12,815 bases of DNA, taken from Kofleriaceae bacterium. GTDB lineage: Bacteria > Myxococcota_A > Polyangia > Haliangiales > Haliangiaceae. Positions within the stretch are counted from its first letter, which is position 1. Every line of letters begins with the position of its first letter. A model generated the notes under the pieces. It was not told where the DNA came from. It saw only the letters and a list, made by a program, of their open reading frames with translations, and did not search any database. Of the stretch, positions 7,310-12,815 are shown piece by piece. The stretch spans positions 1 through 12,815 of the forward strand of contig JAHEAK010000080.1 of assembly GCA_024642805.1 (NCBI GenBank), given 5' to 3'. The position numbers and the translations under genes are program-made.

Positions 7310-8161
7310 TCATGAAGCCCTTTTGACGGCCTGGGCTAGGCTTCGCAGGCGCGCGTCGAAGTCGGGACTGTCGGGCTCGCTGGTGATGATGGCGGCGATC
7401 TTGAGTTCGATCAGTCGGATGGTGGTGCCAACGTCCAGGCCATTGGATATGACCGCGACAGACACTCCCGGAGCCGCTTTGCGCACCCGAGAGACTAGCT
7501 CGATGACATTGGAGGCCTCGTGAATCATGAGCAGCGCTGGCCGCCAGGAGGCGAGCTTCTCAAAGAGCTCTGCGACGCTCTTTGCGCTTACCACCTCCAG
7601 CTCTTGTGAACGGAGCGTGTCCTGCATCTGCATGCCAATCTTGGTGGTCGCACAGGCGAGCAGAACCGTGTCCTTGCGAAGCGGCGCCTCTGAGGCGGGC
7701 CCCTGTCCAGCTCGAGTTGAGGGCGTGGCATCGGCGGCATTCCCCCTCGAGTTGCGGGTCAGCTGTGCGGCTGGCAAAAGCTCTGAGCGCTGCAAGAGCT
7801 CCGTGGCACGATCGAGAACGTGGAAGACATTCTTGAAGGGTTTCTCTATGTAGGCGTCGATCCCAAGATTGGCGGTCTCGACAGCGCTGGCCAGGTTTGG
7901 AAAGCCAGTGATGAGCATGATGCGAGTGAATGGATCGCTTGCGCGTATCTCGCGGATGAGATGCACGCCGTCCATATCGGGAAGGTTCTTGTCGGTGATG
8001 ATGAGATCGAAGGGCTCAGCCCGGTGCTTGGCGAGCGCGAGCTCGGCCGAGGTACTCACTTCGATGTGCCAGTCAACCTCCTCAAAAGCCATCTGCAGAG
8101 CCAGTAACACCGATGCTTCATCATCGACGATGAGCACGCGCTTTCTTCGGCCGTCGGCCAT
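7310..8161 (-). CDS. Response regulator with an intact receiver and a second, degenerate receiver-like domain
   Basis: The protein has 283 residues. Receiver 1 (about 7-122) is complete: acidic D13 and D14 (VLIVDDE), phosphoacceptor D57 (LIITDKNLPDMDG), T85 (LITGFPN) and K107 (YIEKPF). An Ala/Ser/Thr/Arg-rich linker (about 128-163) leads to residues about 165-280, which repeat the receiver rhythm (VLLACATTKIGMQ, RPALLMIHEASN, VSVAVISNG, AAIITSEPD). In that copy the acidic pocket and the phosphoacceptor Asp appear to be missing: PALLMIHE stands where an Asp is expected. There is no DNA-binding, EAL/GGDEF or AAA+ domain. ATG overlaps the stop of the hybrid kinase gene by one base (TGATG). Likely role: a phosphate-shuttling or adaptor protein between the kinases of this operon. 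The pseudo-receiver reading is inference from pattern, not from an alignment. Confidence 0.88.
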   Translation of the reverse strand: MADGRRKRVLIVDDEASVLLALQMAFEEVDWHIEVSTSAELALAKHRAEPFDLIITDKNLPDMDGVHLIREIRASDPFTRIMLITGFPNLASAVETANLGIDAYIEKPFKNVFHVLDRATELLQRSELLPAAQLTRNSRGNAADATPSTRAGQGPASEAPLRKDTVLLACATTKIGMQMQDTLRSQELEVVSAKSVAELFEKLASWRPALLMIHEASNVIELVSRVRKAAPGVSVAVISNGLDVGTTIRLIELKIAAIITSEPDSPDFDARLRSLAQAVKRAS

Positions 8162-10110
8162 CAGTCTGCTTGCCCACCCACGGCATCAGCGCCGGTGTCT
8201 AGCAGTCGCCGAACGGATTGTGGCAGGGAGTCGCGCGTGAAGGGTTTCTCGAGCACCAGCGAACGGTGGCGCACGAGTTGGAATCGGCTGGACAGATCGC
8301 CGTGGTAGCCGGAGACATAGAGAATGGGAACATGAGGCGCCAACTCGCGCAGCTTGAGTGCCAGCTCCAGGCCACCCATCTTCGGCATGACGATGTCAGT
8401 GATGACCAGGGCAAATGGGCCTTGGCTCTGCCAGATCTGTAGTCCCTCTTCGCCGTCGCTCGCCTCGGTCACACTGTAGCCGTGGCGCACCAGCAGGCGC
8501 TTGGCGGATCGGCGCACGATGGCGTTGTCCTCGACGAGCAGCAGGGATTCCTGACCACCAGCCATGGCCTTGAACGGCACAGGTGGCTCGACCTCCTCTT
8601 CCACTGCTCGTGGCAGATAGACCTTGAAAGTCGTCCCCAGCCCGCCTTCGGAATACACGGTAACGTGCCCACCGCAGAGCTTGACCACGCTGTAGACGAT
8701 GGCCAGACCTAGACCCGTTCCCTGACCAATCTCCTTGGTGGTGAAGAAGGGTTCGAAGACACGCGAACGCAGCTCGGGGGCGATGCCGGTGCCCGTGTCA
8801 CTCACCGCCAATTGAATGAACTTGCCTGCTCCCACGCCCGGATACTGCGTCGCGAAATCTTGATCGACCTCGACGTTCTTGGCGGAAATCGAAATGGCCC
8901 CGCCCTCGGGCATGGCGTCGCTGGCGTTGACGCCCAGATTCATGATCACCTGGTGCAGCTGGGTGCTGTTGACTCGTACCTGGCCGAGGTCATCGTCGAT
9001 CTTCACATCCAGCGAGATGTTCTCACGCAAGAGTCTTCGCAGCATTCGATCGACCTCTTGCAGAACCGGTCCCGGTGACACCAGCTCGGGCTTGGAATCG
9101 TGATGTCGGCGTGAGAAGAGCAAGAGTTGGCGACTCAGATCGGCGGCGCGATTGGCGGCCTCCTGAATGTCGGAGAGCAGCTCCTGCGACTCGTCGCTGA
9201 GCCCGGAGTCGTCTCGCAAGATGCCGCCGAGCGAGATGATGACCGAGAGCGCGTTGTTGAAGTCATGAGCAACGCCGCCCGCCATCCTACCGAGCGCGTC
9301 CATCTTGCTGTGTTCTTGCAGATGCGAGAGCAGACCAACCCGATCGGTCACGTCGACGCCAACCACGATGGTTCCTTGTCGCTGCTCTTCGCCAATGGTC
9401 TCGACAGGATCGGTGGCTGAGGCGCTGCTGACCTCAAAGGTGCGTTCGGCCCCCGATCTGGTGACCATGCGAACCACCTTGCGCTGGGTTGCTCGTTCAC
9501 CTCGCCGCCGCTCGTTGAAAGCCCAGTAGACGGCCGGATCATCAGTGCCAGGGGTGATGAACTCTTTGTAGCTCTTGCCGATTAGCTCGCTTGGCCTGTA
9601 GCCAAGCAAGGCGGCGCCCTGGTTGCTGATCCGGCGAAACCTGCCCTCGTCGGTAAGGAACCACACCACACCAGGCACGACTTCGAAGAGGGTCTCGTAG
9701 TTGCGGAAGAGCTCATCGCGCTCGCACTCGAGGGTGTAACTGCTCCAGGCTCGCTTGACCTTCTCCACGATGAGCTGGGTCTCGGCTGGTTTGGGCACAT
9801 AGTCGAAGGCCCCCGATTGCAGCGCGGCGATGGCGGAGTCTGTCGTCGGAAAGCCCGTGTGCAACAGAACCTTGATGCGTGGGTACTCGGCACGAATCAG
9901 CTTGAGGAGCTTTAGGCCCGACTCGCCATCCGGGAGGTTTTTGTCCAAGATGGCGACGCCAAATTCGTGGTTGCCCAGTGCTTTGATGGCATCGGCGGCA
10001 TTGGAGACGGTGATGGCCGTGAAGCCCGCGTCGGCCAAGACCATCTCAAGGGCGAGACAGATGGAGTCCTCATCGTCCACCAAAAGGACGATTCGCTCGT
10101 TACCACCCAT
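8161..10110 (-). CDS. Hybrid histidine kinase (REC-PAS-HisKA-HATPase-REC)
   Basis: The protein has 649 residues, with no membrane segment. The N-terminal receiver (about 7-122) has D12, D13, phosphoacceptor D56 (AILDKNLPDGESG), T85 and K107. A PAS domain lies at about 137-258 (YETLFEVVPGVVWFLTDEGRF, NQGAALLGYRPSELIGKS). HisKA has H282 in AGGVAHDFNNALSVI. The ATP-binding domain shows N395 (NLGVNASDAMPEGG), G1 DTGTGI (438-443), F-box VFEPFFTTK (451-459) and G2 GQGTGLGLA (462-470). The C-terminal receiver (about 522-638) has E527, D528, D572 (VITDIVMPKMGG), S600 and K622. All catalytic residues appear intact. A kinase flanked by two receivers can take phosphate from another kinase and pass it on, so it fits a multistep relay. 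It is the first gene of the operon. The start ATG at 10110 has no Shine-Dalgarno but lies 6 bases after a TAGAAT box, see the promoter entry. Confidence 0.95.
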   Translation of the reverse strand: MGGNERIVLLVDDEDSICLALEMVLADAGFTAITVSNAADAIKALGNHEFGVAILDKNLPDGESGLKLLKLIRAEYPRIKVLLHTGFPTTDSAIAALQSGAFDYVPKPAETQLIVEKVKRAWSSYTLECERDELFRNYETLFEVVPGVVWFLTDEGRFRRISNQGAALLGYRPSELIGKSYKEFITPGTDDPAVYWAFNERRRGERATQRKVVRMVTRSGAERTFEVSSASATDPVETIGEEQRQGTIVVGVDVTDRVGLLSHLQEHSKMDALGRMAGGVAHDFNNALSVIISLGGILRDDSGLSDESQELLSDIQEAANRAADLSRQLLLFSRRHHDSKPELVSPGPVLQEVDRMLRRLLRENISLDVKIDDDLGQVRVNSTQLHQVIMNLGVNASDAMPEGGAISISAKNVEVDQDFATQYPGVGAGKFIQLAVSDTGTGIAPELRSRVFEPFFTTKEIGQGTGLGLAIVYSVVKLCGGHVTVYSEGGLGTTFKVYLPRAVEEEVEPPVPFKAMAGGQESLLLVEDNAIVRRSAKRLLVRHGYSVTEASDGEEGLQIWQSQGPFALVITDIVMPKMGGLELALKLRELAPHVPILYVSGYHGDLSSRFQLVRHRSLVLEKPFTRDSLPQSVRRLLDTGADAVGGQAD

Positions 10111-10116
10111 CTGGGC

Positions 10117-10125
10117 ATTCTACCA
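10117..10125 (-). promoter_or_regulatory. Extended -10 promoter placed for a leaderless hybrid-kinase transcript
   Basis: On the minus strand the sequence is TGG-TAGAAT: a TGn extension plus a hexamer matching TATAAT at five of six bases. Six bases (GCCCAG) separate it from ATG 10110, so the predicted +1 is the A of the start codon itself. No Shine-Dalgarno is seen before this ATG, which fits a leaderless mRNA. No good -35 is found 17 bp upstream; extended -10 promoters can work without one. Confidence 0.4.
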
Positions 10126-10203
10126 CTCGGCCTTGCCTGGCTTGGGTGGAGCGGCTGCAATTGAGGACAGACATGAGGGAGGGGCCGTGGTGGATGCGGA
10201 GGG

Positions 10204-10228
10204 CACGTAGGTGTAGGGCGCCTACGTG
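10204..10228. promoter_or_regulatory. Perfect 8-bp inverted repeat, candidate operator
   Basis: CACGTAGG, nine bases, CCTACGTG: a perfect dyad about 95-118 bp upstream of the hybrid-kinase ATG. A nested alternative stem exists, GTAGG (10213-10217) with CCTAC (10221-10225) and a 3-base loop, so the right arm can pair in two ways. It lies outside any gene and has no T-run next to it, so a protein-binding site is likelier than a terminator. Confidence 0.45.
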
Positions 10229-10287
10229 ATCCCATCGCGCTCCCAGGCCCTCGCTGGCTCGCGTGGTCTTGCTGGCTCGGGGGCTTA

Positions 10288-10371
10288 CGCGGCTTGTCAC
10301 GGCGAGCTTGTCTCGCGTTGCTCGTCTCGCGCGGCTTGTCTCGGCGAGCTTGTCTCGCGTTGCTCGTCTGC
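10288..10371. repeat. Tandem duplication of a 42-bp unit (two copies)
   Basis: Unit 1 (10288-10329) and unit 2 (10330-10371) both begin CGCGGCTTGTC and share GGCGAGCTTGTCTCGCGTTG. They differ at one internal base (CAC versus CTC) and at the last two bases, so about 39 of 42 positions agree. Inside each unit CTTGTCTCG- and CTCGTCTCG-like segments recur, and related CTGGCTCG segments precede it (10252-10279), pointing to local slippage. The units abut with no spacer, so this is a minisatellite and not a CRISPR array. Confidence 0.85.
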
Positions 10372-10536
10372 CACCGGCTGTGAGCGTCCGGGCATTTTCT
10401 CTCGTGTCATGGGCGGCCCCAGAAAGCACATCCATTGTTGGCTCGCAGATGTTTCCGCGCGTGGGGGCCTGATGATGAGCACAGCCTAGCCTCATGCTAG
10501 CCGCCTGTAATCAATGACAATATTTGACTGCCGACA

Positions 10537-10552
10537 AGTCGTCAGAACGACT
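10537..10552. repeat. Short perfect inverted repeat AGTCGT-N4-ACGACT
   Basis: The arms AGTCGT (10537-10542) and ACGACT (10547-10552) flank the loop CAGA. It lies in the AT-richer part of the intergenic region, just after a TTGACT (10524-10529), about 205 bp before the GNAT gene. It could be an operator or a small hairpin; no T-run follows on either strand, so a terminator is not supported. Confidence 0.3.
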
Positions 10553-10735
10553 CAGTGCTGCCCATATTTCGGCGCCCGTACGAGCCCCCCAGGAAGGGAG
10601 GGCTTGCCCGTGCCTCACGCGCCGTGGATGGGGTGGCTAAAAATCCGGGATTCACGGTGCCTGTAGGTCGGCTATGCGCCCGCTTGCCCAAGGAGTTTCG
10701 AGGGAAAATTAGCTGGCCTATTGCCGGCCGGTACC

Positions 10736-10744
10736 TGGTATACG
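10736..10744 (+). promoter_or_regulatory. Possible extended -10 element for the GNAT gene
   Basis: The plus strand reads TGG-TATACG, a TGn extension with four of six bases matching TATAAT, ending 13 bases before ATG 10758. A start about 7 bases downstream of it would leave a leader of only about 7 nt. No -35 match at the usual distance. Weak support. Confidence 0.22.
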
Positions 10745-10757
10745 TCGCCCCCGCGAG

Positions 10758-11180
10758 ATGTATCAGCTAACCAAGCCCGCTCACTTTTTTGCCTTTCATC
10801 CCATGGGAGAAGTCCCACAGCGATGGCGTTCCAAACTTCGTCGTTTGACCGTCGGCTCCGAGGAGGGGGCGATGGTCCGATGGTCGTACCACGACGGCAG
10901 CACCTGGGCGCTCGTGCTCTTCGAAGGCACCAAGCGGGATCCTGCATCGATCGTTGGCTGGGCCGTCTTCACTCTGCAAGAAGCTGAGCATCCTATCGTC
11001 GGTGTGTACGTCGATCCAAAGAGGCGCGGTCTCGGCTACGGCAGTGAGTTGGTCACGCGCCTCATCGATCAGTGCAAGGACAAGGTTCGCCAAGGCAAGA
11101 TCTACGCGGTCTCTGACTGGTGGCCCAAGTACACCGAGATTATCGGTACCGCTGGTTTCGAACAGCTCGAGTGGGATTGA
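10758..11180 (+). CDS. GNAT-family N-acetyltransferase
   Basis: The protein has 140 residues, a typical length for a single GNAT domain. The core acetyl-CoA binding motif is clear: VGVYVDPKRRGLGYGSELVTRL at residues about 81-102, read as the beta4 strand (VGVYV), then R90-G-L-G93-Y-G95, the R/QxxGxG/A pyrophosphate loop, then helix alpha3. Preceding strands (TWALVLFEG, SIVGWAVFTL) and the C-terminal segment (KIYAVSDWWPKYTEIIGTAGFEQLEWD, the usual 'Y...GF' end) complete the fold. It should transfer an acetyl group from acetyl-CoA to an amine; the substrate cannot be told. It is the only plus-strand gene here, divergent from the kinase operon, and its last 41 bp overlap the end of the peptidase gene on the opposite strand. 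The ribosome binding site before ATG 10758 is weak; Met16 is an alternative start. Confidence 0.88.
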   Translation: MYQLTKPAHFFAFHPMGEVPQRWRSKLRRLTVGSEEGAMVRWSYHDGSTWALVLFEGTKRDPASIVGWAVFTLQEAEHPIVGVYVDPKRRGLGYGSELVTRLIDQCKDKVRQGKIYAVSDWWPKYTEIIGTAGFEQLEWD

Positions 11181-12815
11181 GTTCTTCGTTCGGGGATTCG
11201 CGCACCGGTAGCATCCAGCGCGGCCCCGAGCCAGCTGCCACTCGCCTCGGCATGGTGTAGTTCGGATCGACAGCGATCCAGCGAGCGCCCTGGCGGCGCG
11301 GCATGGCGAAGTCCGTGCTCGAAGCGCTCAGCGTCAGCACGCGCGAGTCGATGATCTCACCGCTGTCATCGAGGGTGGCTAGTTGCAGCTCGCCTCGGAA
11401 GTCGAGCTTCGAGGACTGGGAGATGTGGCCGCGTAGGCTGGCGCCGCGCACTTCGAGATCGGTGATGCGCCAGTCGGGAGCATCGGCGGTCGAGAGCCAA
11501 AGCCCAAAGCGCCGTGCCTCCTCACTGCTCACGACGTCGGCGATCGACTGCTGCAGCTCGCCCCAGCCCACGTTCAGGCCTTTGTACTGTTGCACGAAGA
11601 GGCTGAGGATCTGACGCATCTTGCGGGCACCCACTCGTGACTCGAGCTCTTGCAGAATCAGTGCTCCCTTGCCGTAGAGCACGGCCGAGCGCAGGCCGGC
11701 GTCTGGTCTCGCGACGTCCTCATCGGCCAGAGCGAAGTCTCTATTCGCTGCGACTTGTTCGTAGCCCACGACCCAGCCCCAGCGCAGCTGACGGGCCCGC
11801 TCGGCGGCAAGTGGCCACTGCGACAGATAGCTGGCAAGCGCCTCGGACCAGCGCCCGCTCGGATCGCGCAGCTGGCCGGCAAACCAGGCGTGGGCGAGCT
11901 CGTGAGCAATGGTCGGCAGCAGATGCTCCTCGGCAAAGAACTCCTTGCCGATGACCATGAGCTCGCGCAGGCCGAGAGCGCCATGACCAGCCGCGTAGTT
12001 GGCGTCGAGGATTCTGTAGCGGGTCGTAGGGAACGCACCAATGGTCGCGAACTGCTCCATACTCGCGCGAATCGCGGCCGCTACAGGAGCGGCCATCGAC
12101 GCGTGCTCGGGACGCAGCCAGATCTCAAATTGGGTTGCCTCGCACTCTACCTTCTCGATCACGTAGGGCACCCTGGATCCAATGAGGGGATAGCGATCCA
12201 GGGACTCGGCTTCGAGCAGGTAGCGCGTCTGTCCCGAGGCCTCGGAGCTACTGGACGCGAAGGGGGTTGCCAGCTGGTAGCTAGAGGGCAGGGATAGGCG
12301 CAGGGACCAGTGCGCGCGGCCACCCAAATAGGGCATCCAATGCTCGAAGAGAACGAACTCACCATCGGAACTGGTAAGTGCCGTGCTCGGCAACGTACCT
12401 GCGTAGCGTATGCTCAGCTCGGCGCGCTCGCTCCCCGGCAGAATCTCGACGATCAGAAGATCTCCGAAGCGCGTAAAGGCAAGTCGTCGCTCGTCCTGCA
12501 TGATCGTGTCGATCACAAGGCCACCCTCTTCTTCTGCGAAGAAGTCGAAGAGCAAATAGGGTTGGCCGGCCGAAAGAACTTCGATCTGTGCCTCGACCTG
12601 CAGGTAGTGACGCTCGGGATCGAGCTGGGCATCGGCGCGAACGCTCAGCTGGGAGGGAGCTGCCTCGATTCGCTCCGGTATGTGATCGCGCAGCCGCCAT
12701 TGCCCGGCCAGCGGGCCAAGATAGGCGCAGGAAAACTCGAACCAGTTCTCCTCCGCCAAGACACGTGGCGTAACGACCAGGCCTTTGCCGGCCGGAAAGC
12801 GCACCACGAAATCGA
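11140..12815 (-). CDS. M1-aminopeptidase-like zinc metallopeptidase (partial, N-terminus beyond right edge)
   Basis: The frame is open to base 12815, and the residues before the first in-window GTG (12807) read on smoothly (DFVVRFPAG), so the true start lies outside. Numbered from that GTG, 555 residues are present. The N-terminal part is beta-rich like the M1 first domain (about 50-235). The zinc site is H302-E303-L-A-H306 followed by W320-S-E322, comparable to HEXXH...NE of M1 peptidases, but the gap from second His to Glu is 15 residues instead of the usual 18. Y378 in YGKGALILQEL fits the catalytic Tyr in 'Y.KG..vl..L'. The GAMEN exopeptidase motif is not recognisable: GHGALGLREL stands where it is expected, lacking its Glu and Asn. 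A beta-rich tail (about 447-515) and a charged C-terminus follow. Likely a peptidase of the gluzincin clan; aminopeptidase activity is uncertain because of the changed motif. Confidence 0.85.
   Translation of the reverse strand, partial: DFVVRFPAGKGLVVTPRVLAEENWFEFSCAYLGPLAGQWRLRDHIPERIEAAPSQLSVRADAQLDPERHYLQVEAQIEVLSAGQPYLLFDFFAEEEGGLVIDTIMQDERRLAFTRFGDLLIVEILPGSERAELSIRYAGTLPSTALTSSDGEFVLFEHWMPYLGGRAHWSLRLSLPSSYQLATPFASSSSEASGQTRYLLEAESLDRYPLIGSRVPYVIEKVECEATQFEIWLRPEHASMAAPVAAAIRASMEQFATIGAFPTTRYRILDANYAAGHGALGLRELMVIGKEFFAEEHLLPTIAHELAHAWFAGQLRDPSGRWSEALASYLSQWPLAAERARQLRWGWVVGYEQVAANRDFALADEDVARPDAGLRSAVLYGKGALILQELESRVGARKMRQILSLFVQQYKGLNVGWGELQQSIADVVSSEEARRFGLWLSTADAPDWRITDLEVRGASLRGHISQSSKLDFRGELQLATLDDSGEIIDSRVLTLSASSTDFAMPRRQGARWIAVDPNYTMPRRVAAGSGPRWMLPVRESPNEELNPTRAVRNQRYR

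Larger units (their letters stand above)
10111..10757. other. Intergenic region of 647 bp between divergent genes
   Basis: No convincing coding region was found here. A 131-codon minus-strand open frame (10100-10495) overlaps the kinase start and simply translates the 42-bp repeat; a 71-codon plus frame (10555-10770) resembles no protein family. The stretch holds the candidate kinase promoter, the 8-bp dyad, the tandem duplication, and two small perfect hairpins: CTAGC/GCTAG at 10486-10500 and AGTCGT/ACGACT at 10537-10552. Around 10500-10530 the DNA is locally more AT-rich than its surroundings. Regulatory input for both the operon on the left and the GNAT gene on the right must lie here. Confidence 0.6.

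Noticed and set aside
10288..10371. Possible CRISPR array
   Set aside because: The two 42-bp units abut directly with no unique spacers, and no cas genes are nearby.
10100..10495. Minus-strand open frame of 131 codons upstream of the hybrid kinase
   Set aside because: It overlaps the kinase start in another frame and mostly translates the 42-bp repeat (repeated TRDKLA); it has no domain and no ribosome binding site.
10555..10770. Plus-strand open frame of 71 codons before the GNAT gene
   Set aside because: No family resemblance, it overlaps the GNAT start, and there is no supporting start signal.
11133..11147. Small dyad ACCGA-N5-TCGGT at the gene junction
   Set aside because: It is short, lies inside two coding sequences and has no T-run, so it is not supported as a bidirectional terminator.
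1..12815. tRNA, rRNA, insertion sequences or phage genes
   Set aside because: No tRNA cloverleaf, rRNA-like stretch, transposase, integrase or flanking terminal repeats were seen while reading both strands.

Overview
The window is high-GC DNA (about 60% by eye) with dense, overlapping genes, nearly all on the minus strand. It looks like a Gram-negative bacterium rich in two-component and ECF-sigma signalling. Paralogue-heavy kinases, FecR-type proteins, an Ig-repeat outer-membrane protein and an M1-like metallopeptidase together suggest Myxococcota or a related former deltaproteobacterial lineage. That placement is inference from gene style, not from a marker gene.

Layout, right to left in the direction of transcription. 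The right edge holds the 3' part of an M1-aminopeptidase-like zinc metallopeptidase (minus strand, runs off at 12815). It overlaps tail to tail by 41 bp with a small plus-strand GNAT acetyltransferase (10758-11180). Next is a gene-poor stretch (10111-10757) with a perfect 8-bp inverted repeat, a 42-bp tandem duplication and a candidate extended -10 promoter placed so that the next gene would be leaderless.

From 10110 down to 1694 six minus-strand genes are packed with overlaps or gaps of 1-13 bp, so they are very probably one operon. In order they encode: (1) a hybrid histidine kinase (REC-PAS-HisKA-HATPase-REC); (2) a response regulator with one intact and one apparently degenerate receiver; (3) a membrane histidine kinase with a periplasmic sensor and HAMP; (4) a short soluble histidine kinase with no sensor domain; (5) a membrane-anchored FecR-domain protein with a C-terminal Ig-like domain; (6) an exported protein with several Ig-like domains and a C-terminal outer-membrane beta-barrel. 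There are three kinases and three intact receivers, but no DNA-binding or enzymatic output domain.

After a 163-bp gap, the same strand carries an ECF sigma factor (931-1530) and an overlapping anti-sigma factor with an HX3CX2C zinc motif, a membrane helix and a FecR-like region (944 to the left edge). In the same open frame the anti-sigma runs into a second module that itself looks like the N-terminus of an exported protein.

A working model (inference): the locus senses the envelope state. The Ig-barrel and FecR-type proteins span the periplasm. The kinases and stand-alone receivers handle the cytoplasmic phosphorelay. The ECF sigma/anti-sigma pair may be the transcriptional output, an arrangement reminiscent of FecA-FecR-FecI but with a non-TonB barrel.
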